NCBI GenBank assembly: GCA_934464775.1 | Contig: CAKSKG010000017.1 | Coordinates: 1-50,776, forward strand | Origin: an uncultured Oscillospiraceae bacterium | GTDB lineage: Bacteria; Bacillota; Clostridia; Oscillospirales; Ruminococcaceae | Length of the DNA stretch: 50,776 nucleotides | Reading direction: 5' to 3' | In this document: positions 16,964 to 24,993 of the stretch, piece by piece | Layout of the letters: every line of letters starts with the position of its first letter | How positions within the stretch are numbered: position 1 is the first letter of the stretch | Notes under the pieces: generated by a model | Database searches by the model: none | What the model saw: only the letters and a program-made list of their open reading frames with translations | What the model was told of the DNA's origin: nothing | Made by a program: the position numbers and the translations under genes

Positions 16964-17446
16964 TTACTTTTTAAGGGAATTCATAAGACCGCCCTTGCTG
17001 ATGATCTCCTTGATGAACTCGGGGAAGGGCTGAGCCTGATAGGTCTTGTTTGTGGTCTTGTCTGTGATAACGCCTGTGTCGAAGTCGATCTCCACTTCAT
17101 CGCCTGCGGAGATATTCTTTGCGGCTTCATCGCATTCAAGGATAGGCAGACCGATGTTGATAGCGTTGCGGTAGAAAATTCTTGCAAATGTAGATGCGAT
17201 AACGCAGGAAATGCCGCTTGCCTTGATAGCGATAGGAGCGTGCTCACGGGAGGAGCCGCAGCCGAAGTTCATTTCGGCAACCATGATATCGCCCTGCTTA
17301 ACGTTGTTTACGAAATCCTTGTCGATATCCTCCATGCAGTGAGAAGCAAGCTCCTTGGGGTCTGCCGAGTTAAGATATCTTGCGGGAATGATAACGTCTG
17401 TATCAACATTGTCCCCGTATTTATGTACTTTTCCGCATACTTTCAT
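16964..17446 (-). CDS. leuD: 3-isopropylmalate dehydratase small subunit
   Basis: A 160-residue swivel-domain subunit that pairs with LeuC to isomerise 2- to 3-isopropylmalate. Signatures are KYGDNVDTDVIIPARYLN at the start, NFGCGSSREHAPIAIKASG (substrate-binding loop) and IFYRNAINIGLPILE. The length is that of the short clostridial/archaeal type LeuD. It lies 33 bases downstream of leuC with a GAAAGCGAGGA ribosome site and upstream of leuB. Confidence 0.97.
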   Translation of the reverse strand: MKVCGKVHKYGDNVDTDVIIPARYLNSADPKELASHCMEDIDKDFVNNVKQGDIMVAEMNFGCGSSREHAPIAIKASGISCVIASTFARIFYRNAINIGLPILECDEAAKNISAGDEVEIDFDTGVITDKTTNKTYQAQPFPEFIKEIISKGGLMNSLKK

Positions 17447-17479
17447 GTGTATTATCCTCGCTTTCTGTTATTTATATGC

Positions 17480-18742
17480 TCACATTACTTCGGAGGGGTC
17501 AGAGATCTTGCCTGTTATTGCAGAAGCGGCTGCAACTGCGGGAGATGCAAGATAAACCTCGGATTCGGGGTGACCCATTCTGCCGACGAAGTTTCTGTTT
17601 GTTGTTGCAACGGCACGTTCGCCCTTTGCAAGGATACCCATGTGACCGCCGAGACAGGGACCGCAGGTAGGAGTTGAAACGGCGCAGCCTGCTTCAATGA
17701 ATGTCTCCAGCCAGCCCTTCTTCATAGCTTCCATATAAACAGCCTGTGTTGCGGGGATAACGATGCAGCGCACGCCCTTTGCGATGTGCTTGCCCTTCAT
17801 GATGTTTGCGGCTGTTTCGATATCCTCGGAGCGGCCGTTTGTACATGAACCGATAACTACCTGATCTATCTTTACTTCGCCGCATTCGTCTGTTGTCTTT
17901 GTGTTTTCGGGAAGATGAGGGAATGAAACGGTAGGCTTGATCTGGGAAAGATCAATGTCATAAACGGCATCATATTCAGCGTCGGGATCAGCCTCGTAAA
18001 CCTTGTAGTCGCGGTTCACACGGCCCTTCTGATATTCTCTTGTGATATCATCAACTGCGAAGATGCCGTTCTTTGCGCCTGCTTCGATAGCCATGTTTGC
18101 CATGGAAAGTCTTGCGTCCATTGAGAGGCTCTTGAGACCTTCGCCCGAGAATTCCATTGACTTGTAAAGAGCGCCGTCAACGCCGATCATTCCGATGATG
18201 TGGAGAATAACGTCCTTGCCCATTACGTACTTATTGAGCTTGCCTGTAAGATTGAACTTGATAGCGGAGGGGACTTTGAACCAAGCCTCGCCTGTTGCCA
18301 TGCCTGCCGCCATATCTGTGGAGCCTACGCCTGTGGAGAATGCGCCGAGAGCGCCGTATGTACAGGTGTGGCTGTCTGCGCCGATGATACATTCGCCGGA
18401 AGCAACGATTCCTTTTTCGGGGAGAAGAGCGTGCTCGATGCCCATGTCTCCGACGTCATAGTAATGTGTGATATCATATTTTCCCGCAAACATACGGCAC
18501 TGCTTTGTATGCTCTGCGGACTTGATGTCCTTGTTGGGAGTAAAGTGATCCATTACAAGAGAGATCTTGTCCTTGTCAAAAACGTTTGTGAAGCCGTACT
18601 TGTTGAACTCGTTGATAGCAACGGGAGTTGTTACATCATTTCCGAGAACCATATCCAGCTTACATTTGATAAGCTGACCTGCTGTCACGGAGTCAAGACC
18701 TGCGTGAGCCGCCAGGATTTTCTGAGTCATTGTCATGCCCAT
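17480..18742 (-). CDS. leuC: 3-isopropylmalate dehydratase large subunit
   Basis: A 420-residue aconitase-family subunit carrying a 4Fe-4S cluster; with LeuD it carries out the second step of leucine synthesis. The three cluster cysteines are in VIGSCTNGR and TPTCGPCLGGH; GADSHTCTYGALGAF and FVGRMGHPESEVYLASP are further signatures. The start at 18742 (MGMTMTQKIL) is chosen for its AGAAAGGAAG site eight bases upstream; a longer in-frame start 63 bases earlier overlaps the promoter. First gene of leuCDB, divergent from a LysR regulator that is its likely controller. Confidence 0.96.
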   Translation of the reverse strand: MGMTMTQKILAAHAGLDSVTAGQLIKCKLDMVLGNDVTTPVAINEFNKYGFTNVFDKDKISLVMDHFTPNKDIKSAEHTKQCRMFAGKYDITHYYDVGDMGIEHALLPEKGIVASGECIIGADSHTCTYGALGAFSTGVGSTDMAAGMATGEAWFKVPSAIKFNLTGKLNKYVMGKDVILHIIGMIGVDGALYKSMEFSGEGLKSLSMDARLSMANMAIEAGAKNGIFAVDDITREYQKGRVNRDYKVYEADPDAEYDAVYDIDLSQIKPTVSFPHLPENTKTTDECGEVKIDQVVIGSCTNGRSEDIETAANIMKGKHIAKGVRCIVIPATQAVYMEAMKKGWLETFIEAGCAVSTPTCGPCLGGHMGILAKGERAVATTNRNFVGRMGHPESEVYLASPAVAAASAITGKISDPSEVM

Positions 18743-18780
18743 TTCGGATACTTCCTTTCTGAAAAAACAAAGATTATTAG

Positions 18781-18795
18781 ATTCAATACTTGAAT
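18781..18795. promoter_or_regulatory. putative LysR-type operator at the leuC promoter
   Basis: Perfect dyad ATTCAA-TAC-TTGAAT, containing the T-N11-A pattern of LysR sites, overlapping the leuC -10 box. The same ATTCAA arm recurs at the -35 box (18817-18822). Confidence 0.6.
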
Positions 18796-18822
18796 TATAC
18801 CACATAATATGATATAATTCAA
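18794..18822 (-). promoter_or_regulatory. promoter of leuCDB
   Basis: Minus strand TTGAAT (18817-18822), 17 bases, TATAAT (18794-18799), with extended -10 TGG. Confidence 0.9.
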
Positions 18823-18873
18823 ATACATATTATTAATATAAAATATAACATAAAGTTATGGGTGTGGATAATA

Positions 18874-19794
18874 ATGTTTACCGAGATAAGTCTTAATCAA
18901 TACCGTATATTTTACGCCGCTGCGGAGTGCGGAAGCATATCAAAGGCAGCCGAAAGGCTTTTTATCAGCCAGCCTGCCATAAGCCGTTCTGTGATGTCGC
19001 TGGAGGAGAGCCTCGGAGTGCAGCTTTTCCGCCGCGGACACAGGGGAGTTATGCTCACCGACGAGGGAGAGGTGCTGTATAATCATCTGAAAACCGCATT
19101 CGGCGAGATATCCGCTGCGGAAAATTATATCCGAAGCCTTAAAGAAAGCGGCGGCGGACATCTCAGGTTAGGCGCCAGCGCCGTGCTATGCAAATATATG
19201 CTGCTGCCGTATCTGAAAGGCTTTGCAAAGGAAAATCCCACGGTAAAGATAACCATTGAATGTCAGTCCTCCCGCAGGACGAATGAGCTACTGGAAAACG
19301 GCAGCATTGATGTGGCGCTTATGGTGCGCCCCGATGATCTTACGGGCAGGCAGTATGTTTCCCTCGGAAAGATAAGCGATGTTTTCACGGCGGCTCCGTC
19401 ATTTCTGGAAAGCGTGGGCTATAAGCCCCACAAGCCTCTTTCCGCCGAGGAATTCAGCTCACTTATAAAATCAAGCGGCGGAGTTATGCTGCTTGATTCA
19501 CAGAACGGCACACGCCACCGCATCGACCGATATTTCCGTGCAGAGGGGATAGCTGCCGAAAAAACGGGCATTCTCGAGGTCAGCAGCATGGATATGATAA
19601 TCGAGTTTGCAAGAACGGGTCTGGGGATCGGCTGTGTTATCGAAAGCTTTATCCGTGATGATATAAAAAGCGGTGCTCTTGCGGAGATACCGCTGAAAGA
19701 TCCCGTCGGCGAGCGTGAGGTAGGCTTTGCGGCAATGTCGGGCAGGGGAGTTTCCGCCGCAGCAAAGCGATTTATTGATTTTGTTTCGAGATGA
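18874..19794 (+). CDS. LysR-family transcriptional regulator, probable leu operon regulator
   Basis: A 306-residue regulator. The winged helix-turn-helix is at residues 5-65 (NQYRIFYAAAECGSISKAAERLF, SQPAISRSVMSLEESLGVQLFRR) and residues 90-306 are the substrate-binding-like effector domain (LRLGASAVLCKYMLLPYL). ATG 18874 is preferred over a GTG at 18862 because GGGTGTGG lies upstream at a workable distance. It is divergent from leuC across 131 bases with a LysR-type dyad, so control of leuCDB in response to a leucine-pathway intermediate is a reasonable inference. Its 3' end overlaps the convergent HAD gene by 23 bases. Confidence 0.93.
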   Translation: MFTEISLNQYRIFYAAAECGSISKAAERLFISQPAISRSVMSLEESLGVQLFRRGHRGVMLTDEGEVLYNHLKTAFGEISAAENYIRSLKESGGGHLRLGASAVLCKYMLLPYLKGFAKENPTVKITIECQSSRRTNELLENGSIDVALMVRPDDLTGRQYVSLGKISDVFTAAPSFLESVGYKPHKPLSAEEFSSLIKSSGGVMLLDSQNGTRHRIDRYFRAEGIAAEKTGILEVSSMDMIIEFARTGLGIGCVIESFIRDDIKSGALAEIPLKDPVGEREVGFAAMSGRGVSAAAKRFIDFVSR

Positions 19795-20428
19795 TATATT
19801 CCGCAGCGTCTGTGATATTTTCTGCAATGTAAACGGACAGCTTTTTCATGTCATCATCGGGCGGAAGCAGGTCGGGGACCATTATCGGCTTCATATCAGC
19901 CGCCGCTGCCGCACGTATGCCGTTGTAAGAATCCTCCAGCACATAGCATTCATCGGGAGCTTCGGAAAGAGTCTCCGCCGCACGGAGAAATATCTGCGGA
20001 GACGGCTTGCTTTCCGTTACCATATCGCCGCAGATCACGGCTTCAAATTGATCGTATATCCCAATGTACTTCAGGCTCGGCTCAACCCAGCCTCGTCTTG
20101 AAGATGAAGCCACCGCCAGCCGAAAGCCTGCATTTTTCAGCCTGTCAACGGCGTCGGGCACACCCTCCTTTGCAGGGGAATAAAGGTCGGGGAGCTTTTC
20201 ATAGAAATACTTGTGCTTTAAGTCACACAGCCTGTCATAGTCAAAATCCGCACCGTATTTTTTAAGGCAGATATCACGGGCTTTCTGCTGATTTGCGCCC
20301 AGCATGGACAGCGCAGTTTCATGCATTCCGCTTATGCCCATGACATCTCCCGCATAGATAAGAGCCTCATGGATAAGCCTTTCGGAGTCTATCAGAAGCC
20401 CGTCCATATCAAAAATTACTGCTTTCAT
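19772..20428 (-). CDS. HAD-superfamily phosphatase (beta-phosphoglucomutase-like)
   Basis: A 218-residue cytosolic hydrolase. The nucleophile motif DMDG has Asp 8 and Asp 10; motif II is VASSSRRG; motif III Lys is in SKPSPQIFLRAA; motif IV is VLEDSYNGIRAA. An alpha-helical cap between motifs I and II places it with the subfamily I beta-PGM/phosphoserine-like enzymes such as YcjU, GS1-like and 2-deoxyglucose-6-phosphatase. The substrate is probably a sugar phosphate but is not determined. It has an AAAAGGAGA ribosome site and its own promoter at 20459-20487, and its last 23 bases overlap the end of the LysR gene on the other strand. Confidence 0.93.
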   Translation of the reverse strand: MKAVIFDMDGLLIDSERLIHEALIYAGDVMGISGMHETALSMLGANQQKARDICLKKYGADFDYDRLCDLKHKYFYEKLPDLYSPAKEGVPDAVDRLKNAGFRLAVASSSRRGWVEPSLKYIGIYDQFEAVICGDMVTESKPSPQIFLRAAETLSEAPDECYVLEDSYNGIRAAAAADMKPIMVPDLLPPDDDMKKLSVYIAENITDAAEYIISKQNQ

Positions 20429-20458
20429 GCCATTCTCCTTTTTCTCAAATATACATCT

Positions 20459-20487
20459 ATTATAGTATATATCTGCGTAAACGTCAA
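20459..20487 (-). promoter_or_regulatory. promoter of the HAD phosphatase gene
   Basis: Minus strand TTGACG (20482-20487), 17 bases, TATAAT (20459-20464). Confidence 0.87.
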
Positions 20488-20538
20488 TAACTGCCGTAAT
20501 ATTGCATATAAACTATGAAAAATATTTGGTGAGGTTCT

Positions 20539-20593
20539 ACAAAACATATATTGACATTTTTTGCGGTCGGATTTATAATTATATACGTTTTGT
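20539..20593. promoter_or_regulatory. inverted repeat flanking the sulP promoter
   Basis: ACAAAACATATAT (20539-20551) and ATATACGTTTTGT (20581-20593) are inverted copies with one mismatch, 29 bases apart, one on each side of the promoter. They may be paired operator half-sites. Confidence 0.5.
20551..20579 (+). promoter_or_regulatory. promoter of the SulP gene
   Basis: Full consensus TTGACA (20551-20556), 17 bases, TATAAT (20574-20579). Confidence 0.92.
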
Positions 20594-20653
20594 GCTTTAT
20601 TTAAGGATTACAATGGGGCACTGATATTTTGGGTTGAAAGAAGATGCAGAAAA

Positions 20654-22282
20654 ATGGTAAAACAGTATGTGGATTCTCTGAAAAGGGAATTCAAGGGGTA
20701 TAATGCCGCAAAGTTCGGCAAGGACGTTCTTGCGGGCGTAACGGTCGCAGCCGTGGCTCTTCCGCTGGCGCTGGCATTCGGTGTAAGCTCGGGCGCTTCG
20801 GCGGCTTCTGGACTTGTTACCGCAATAATTGCAGGCGTTGTAACTGGACTTCTCTCGGGAGCTTCCTATCAGATAAGCGGTCCTACGGGCGCTATGACAG
20901 CCGTGCTTGTTTCGGTAGTTGCACAGTACGGACTCAACGGAGTTTTTGCGGCAAGCTTTATGGCAGGCTGTATTCTCCTGCTCTGCGGAATATTCAAGCT
21001 GGGAAAGCTGGTTTCCTACCTGCCCTCTCCCGTTATCACAGGTTTTACAAGCGGTATTGCGATAATCATTGCTTTCGGTCAGATAAATAATCTTACGGGG
21101 CTTACAAGCTCGGGCACCACAACTATCGAGAAAACAATCAGCTATTTCACACTTGAACAGCACTTCAATCTCACATCGTTTATCATCGGCGTGTGCGTGA
21201 TCGTGTTCATGTTCCTTTATCCTCAGAAGCTGAATAAATATGTTCCGGGCTCGCTGGTGAGCATTATTCTTGCCACTGTTGTTCAGTTCATCTGCAATTT
21301 TGATGTTGCAATGGTAGGTGCTATCCCCAAGACGCTTTTCCTTGATGAGCGCCTTGACTTTGCTTCGCTGAACTTGGATACATTTAAGAATCTTGCAATG
21401 CCTGCAATATCAATTGCGGCTCTGGGACTTATCGAATCGCTGCTTTGCGGCGCTTCCGCAGGACGCATGAAGAACGAAAAGATCAATGCGGACGTTGAGC
21501 TTATCGCACAGGGCGTCGGCAATATGCTTATCCCAATGTTCGGAGGAGTTCCCTCAACAGCCGCTATCGCACGTACAAGCGTTGCTATCAAATCGGGCGG
21601 ACAGACAAGACTTACATCGGTTATCCATTCGGTAGTTCTTCTGCTTTCAATGTTCGTTCTGGGCGGAGTTATGTCAAAGATTCCTCTTTCCGCACTGGCA
21701 GGCGTGCTTATCGTTACTGCATGGAGAATGAACGAGTGGAGCACCATTAAAAATATTTTCTCCAAGAAGCTGAAAACCGCAATGTTCCAGTTCCTTATCA
21801 CAATGGCTGCAACTGTAATATTCGATCTTACTATCGCTATTGTTATCGGCGTTGCATTTTCGCTTATCATGTTCGTTGTAAAGGTTTCCGATATGCAGGT
21901 AACCGTTGCGGAGATCGACCCCGAAAAGCTGGATATGGATTCCGTCGCTCCCGAAAAGCTGAAATACACAAGCGTTGTTTATATCACAGGCCCTCTTTAC
22001 TTCGGAACCTGCGCAAATCTTGAGGACAAGGTATCATCGCTGGGCGAGAATTATAATATAATCTTCTCCATGAGAGGCGTTACGGTAGCCGATGTGTCGG
22101 GTATCGAGGCACTTCACGAATACTGCGAGAGACTTATCTCACAGGGAAGAATGGTATACTTCTCCTGCGTTCAGCCTCCCGTAATGGATCTTATCGAGCG
22201 CAGCGGACTTAAAGAGCGCTTCAAGCACGATATGTTCTTCTGGAGCACGGACAAGGTTTTTGAGCATATTTCAAAGCTTTGA
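20654..22282 (+). CDS. SulP-family anion transporter with STAS domain
   Basis: A 542-residue inner-membrane transporter of the SLC26/SulP family (sulfate, bicarbonate or carboxylates). About a dozen hydrophobic segments fill residues 20-400 with the family signatures YQISGPTGAMTAVLV, PSPVITGFTSGIAI and GGVPSTAAIARTSVAIKSGGQTR. Residues 435-540 form the cytosolic STAS domain, with GPLYFGTCANL and the SpoIIAA-like VADVSGIEAL loop. The ribosome site (GAAAGAAG) is weak, although the promoter is consensus. No carbonic anhydrase or sulfate-assimilation gene is adjacent, so the substrate is open. A bidirectional terminator follows. Confidence 0.95.
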   Translation: MVKQYVDSLKREFKGYNAAKFGKDVLAGVTVAAVALPLALAFGVSSGASAASGLVTAIIAGVVTGLLSGASYQISGPTGAMTAVLVSVVAQYGLNGVFAASFMAGCILLLCGIFKLGKLVSYLPSPVITGFTSGIAIIIAFGQINNLTGLTSSGTTTIEKTISYFTLEQHFNLTSFIIGVCVIVFMFLYPQKLNKYVPGSLVSIILATVVQFICNFDVAMVGAIPKTLFLDERLDFASLNLDTFKNLAMPAISIAALGLIESLLCGASAGRMKNEKINADVELIAQGVGNMLIPMFGGVPSTAAIARTSVAIKSGGQTRLTSVIHSVVLLLSMFVLGGVMSKIPLSALAGVLIVTAWRMNEWSTIKNIFSKKLKTAMFQFLITMAATVIFDLTIAIVIGVAFSLIMFVVKVSDMQVTVAEIDPEKLDMDSVAPEKLKYTSVVYITGPLYFGTCANLEDKVSSLGENYNIIFSMRGVTVADVSGIEALHEYCERLISQGRMVYFSCVQPPVMDLIERSGLKERFKHDMFFWSTDKVFEHISKL

Positions 22283-22294
22283 TAAAACATAAAT

Positions 22295-22343
22295 AAAACG
22301 GAGCATTTCTTCATTTTACCGTGAAGAAATGCTCCGTTTTTTT
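22295..22343. terminator. bidirectional terminator between sulP and the flavodoxin-like gene
   Basis: Perfect 19-base inverted repeat with arms at 22295-22313 and 22322-22340 (core CGGAGCATTTCTTCA), flanked by A- and T-runs; it touches the stop codon of the minus-strand gene. Confidence 0.93.
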
Positions 22344-22953
22344 ATCTTATGAAATTGGTGCGTACAGGCTGCTCATGAACGGGATAATCCGATCTGTCGG
22401 CAGTGTGCTTTATGAGCCATGCCATGTTTTCGCCGAGAGTCCGCATTGTCTGGAGTCCCTCCTCGTCACGGAGCACGTCCTCGGGACAGTGACCGTGTAC
22501 CTGATTCCAATACTGTGAGCCTACCACGTTCATGTTGCATATGGTAAAGTATTTGTTCAGCCTGTCAAAAGCGGCTGTGGCACCGCCTCTTCTGCATGAA
22601 ACCACGCTTGCTGCGGCTTTTCCGCAGAGCTTGTGTGAGCCTGTGTAGAAAAGTCTGTCCAGGAAACAGCATATCTGTCCCGAAGGGCCTGCATAGTAAA
22701 CAGGCGAGCCGATCACGATGCCGTCAAATTCATCAAGACGCTCTGCCAGCTCAGATACCTTGTCATTGAATATGCATTTTCCCGTCTCATGACATTTTCC
22801 GCAGGCGATGCAGCCTGCGATCGGCTTTTTGCCGACCTGTATCATTTCTGTCTCAATGCCGTTGGCATTCAGTGATTTTTCTGCTTCCGAAAGGGCAGTA
22901 AAGGTACAGCCGTGTTCGTTGGGACTTCCGTTTATCAGTACGACCTTACTCAT
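22342..22953 (-). CDS. flavodoxin-like NAD(P)H-dependent oxidoreductase with Cys motif
   Basis: A 203-residue flavoprotein of the FMN-reductase/iron-sulfur-flavoprotein group. The FMN phosphate loop is VVLINGSPNEHGCT at the start; the isoalloxazine loop GSPVYYAGPSGQICCFLDRLFY lies in the middle. The GCIACGKCHETGKC cluster (CxxCxxCx5C) after residue 48 resembles the compact cysteine motif of iron-sulfur flavoproteins. The ATG at 22953 has AAAGGAAC upstream. It lies on the same strand as, and downstream of, the DXS-like gene, separated by a perfect hairpin, so partial read-through is possible. Its natural electron partner is unknown. Confidence 0.9.
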   Translation of the reverse strand: MSKVVLINGSPNEHGCTFTALSEAEKSLNANGIETEMIQVGKKPIAGCIACGKCHETGKCIFNDKVSELAERLDEFDGIVIGSPVYYAGPSGQICCFLDRLFYTGSHKLCGKAAASVVSCRRGGATAAFDRLNKYFTICNMNVVGSQYWNQVHGHCPEDVLRDEEGLQTMRTLGENMAWLIKHTADRSDYPVHEQPVRTNFIR

Positions 22954-22980
22954 AATAAATGTTCCTTTCATATGAAAATA

Positions 22981-23010
22981 TTCCGAACGGCAGAAAAGAG
23001 CCGTTCGGAA
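22981..23010 (-). terminator. hairpin between the DXS-like and flavodoxin-like genes
   Basis: Perfect 11-base inverted repeat TTCCGAACGGC / GCCGTTCGGAA. On the minus strand it is followed by ATATTTTC, a weak U-tract, so termination is probably incomplete. Confidence 0.7.
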
Positions 23011-23039
23011 ATTATTTGACGTATTATATTGTTATTCTC

Positions 23040-24791
23040 TTAAAGAACAGCCGCAGCGTCCTCTGCGATCTGCTCGGGTGTGAGATGATTTTCTTTCAGG
23101 ATATCTTCAACATTGTATCTGTCGAGGAATTCCTTTTTCAAACCGAAGTTCAGCACCTTAACATCTGTTCCGCCGTAATAGCGTGCGATCTTCTCGCCGA
23201 AGCCGCCGTCAAGAATGCCGTCCTCAAGGGTGATGACCAGAGAATGATCCGATTTCAGCGAATCAAGCAGCTCGGTGTCGATGCCCGTAATATAGAAAGG
23301 ATTGATAAGGGTGGGCTTTGTGCCTGTCTTTTCTTCGATAAGGCGTGCTGCCTTTTCGCCCATGCCGTAGAAGCTTCCGAGAGCTATTACAGCGACCTTG
23401 CTGCCCTTTTCGGCAACTTCATATTTGTTGAGCTTGCCGAAATCCTTTGTGACCTTTTTGCCGTCGGAAACAACAGCCGCAGGAACTCTTACAGCAACAG
23501 GGTGTTCATTCTGTTCGATAGCCCAGTCAAGAGCCGCAATATACTCTTCCTTGGTGTAGGGAGCGATATAGACCATGTTGGGGATATTGGAGATCATGGG
23601 GATATCATAGATTCCGAGGTGGGTAACATCGTTCATGCCGTATACCGAAGCGGCAAATACCGCAATGGCAGCAGGATTGTTGTTTATGCAGAGATCCTGT
23701 GAAAGCTGATCGTAGGTTCTCTGGATAAATGTGCTGTAAACGCCGTAGAATGGCTTTCCGCCGTTTGCGGCGATACCCGAAGCAAGAGCCACTGCCTGCT
23801 CCTCGGCGATTCCCACGTCGATGAACTGCTTTCCTGCTTCTCTGCGCTTGTCGGCACTGAAACCGAATACTGCGGGTGTTGCGGAGGTAATGGCGCATAC
23901 CTTGTTGTCGGACTTTATCTTGTCCATGATAAGCTTTCCTGTGATCGTGCCGTAATCTTCGCCGTCAAAGCTGAACGAGGGCTTGCCTGTTTCGGGGTCA
24001 AAGGGCATACACCAGTGCCACTGCTCCTTGTTTGCTTCTGCGGGAGCATATCCCATGCCCTTTTCGGTAACGATGTGTACCGCAACAGGCTTTTTGCTGT
24101 CCTTTACGCTCTCAAAAGCGGAGATAAGGGAAGTGATGTCGTTTCCGTCTCCGACGTAAACATAGTCAAGACCCATAGCCTTGAAGAGATTGCATTCAGC
24201 CTTGCCGTCGGTATCTCTGAGCAGCTTCAGGTTCTTGTACATACCGCCGTGATTTTCCGCAATGGACATATCGTTGTCATTGATAACGATGATAAAATTG
24301 CTGTCCATTTCGCCTGCAAAATCAAGACCCTCAAGAGCCTCGCCGCCGCTGAGTGAGCCGTCGCCGATAACTGCGATAACATTTCCGTCCTCGCCTTTAA
24401 GGTCACGAGCCTTTGCAAGACCGCTTGCAAGGCTTATTGAAGTTGATGTATGACCGACCGTGAAGAAATCATGCTCGCTTTCATCGGGATTGCTGTAACC
24501 CGAAACATCGTCAAAATGCTCCTCGTAAAGATAGGCGTCCTTTCTGCCTGTGAGCATCTTGTGGCAGTAGCTCTGATGCGAAACATCGTATACGATCTTA
24601 TCCTTGGGTGAATCGAAGACATAATGAAGAGCGATAGTCGCTTCGACCATGCCGAGATTGGGGCCGCAGTGACCGCCGTGCTTGCTGAGTCTGAATATCA
24701 GCGCATTTCTCATTTCGGAAGCAAGAGCCTTCAGCTCATCTGTTCCGAGTTTTTTTACGTCTGCGGGTGAATTGATCTTTTCGAGATACAT
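23040..24791 (-). CDS. DXS-like thiamine-diphosphate transketolase-family enzyme
   Basis: A 583-residue protein aligned with 1-deoxy-D-xylulose-5-phosphate synthase (canonical about 620). ThDP and Mg features are kept: H41 (GGHCGPNLG), H72 (DVSHQSYCHK), H114 (TVGHTSTS), GDGSLSGG 143-150, INDNDMSIAEN, and Glu 330 in GIAEEQAV. R358 and H391 are also kept. However, the canonical DRAGxxGxDGxTH stretch reads FAASVYGMNDVTH (379-391), losing the arginine and aspartate that in true DXS contact the acceptor phosphate. The start at 24791 has GGAGG eight bases upstream. It may be DXS or a paralogue with another acceptor. A 20-bp palindrome lies in its promoter. Confidence 0.88.
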   Translation of the reverse strand: MYLEKINSPADVKKLGTDELKALASEMRNALIFRLSKHGGHCGPNLGMVEATIALHYVFDSPKDKIVYDVSHQSYCHKMLTGRKDAYLYEEHFDDVSGYSNPDESEHDFFTVGHTSTSISLASGLAKARDLKGEDGNVIAVIGDGSLSGGEALEGLDFAGEMDSNFIIVINDNDMSIAENHGGMYKNLKLLRDTDGKAECNLFKAMGLDYVYVGDGNDITSLISAFESVKDSKKPVAVHIVTEKGMGYAPAEANKEQWHWCMPFDPETGKPSFSFDGEDYGTITGKLIMDKIKSDNKVCAITSATPAVFGFSADKRREAGKQFIDVGIAEEQAVALASGIAANGGKPFYGVYSTFIQRTYDQLSQDLCINNNPAAIAVFAASVYGMNDVTHLGIYDIPMISNIPNMVYIAPYTKEEYIAALDWAIEQNEHPVAVRVPAAVVSDGKKVTKDFGKLNKYEVAEKGSKVAVIALGSFYGMGEKAARLIEEKTGTKPTLINPFYITGIDTELLDSLKSDHSLVITLEDGILDGGFGEKIARYYGGTDVKVLNFGLKKEFLDRYNVEDILKENHLTPEQIAEDAAAVL

Positions 24792-24825
24792 ATTATCTGC
24801 CTCCATTTTTATTTTGTAAAAATAT

Positions 24826-24853
24826 TATAATACCTAAAGTTAGCTTTAGGTCA
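24826..24853 (-). promoter_or_regulatory. promoter of the DXS-like gene
   Basis: Minus strand TTGACC (24848-24853), 16 bases, TATTAT (24826-24831); an alternative TATAAT at 24823-24828 would give a 19-base spacer. Confidence 0.75.
24831..24850. promoter_or_regulatory. 20-bp perfect palindromic operator
   Basis: ACCTAAAG-TTAG-CTTTAGGT fills the spacer between the -35 and -10 boxes of the DXS-like gene, the position expected for a repressor such as a MarR, HxlR or TetR protein. Confidence 0.7.
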
Positions 24854-24926
24854 AGAGCTTTTTTGAGATTTTACAATTTTTTTATTTTTGATAAAAGTTC
24901 TCTTAAAATATTTTCGGCAAATAATA

Positions 24927-24969
24927 ACTCCCTTTATATGATATGGATCATGCATATATAAAGGGAGTA
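24927..24969. terminator. hairpin after the small membrane protein gene
   Basis: Inverted repeat ACTCCCTTTATAT / ATATAAAGGGAGT with a nested ATGAT/ATCAT loop; on the minus strand followed by TATTATTT. The rest of 24854-24993 is AT-rich with no other feature. Confidence 0.65.
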
Positions 24970-24993
24970 TTGTTGGTATTAATTTTATATAAA

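Noticed and set aside
18743..18873. T-box or leucine leader peptide before leuC
   Set aside because: The transcript leader is too short for a T-box and has no leucine-codon run or terminator.
20539..20593. Invertible (phase-variable) promoter
   Set aside because: Only 29 bases separate the repeats and no recombinase gene is near; paired operators are more likely.
22959..23702. 247-residue open frame on the plus strand
   Set aside because: It is antisense to the end of the DXS-like gene, with Cys/Phe-rich composition typical of shadow frames and no ribosome site.
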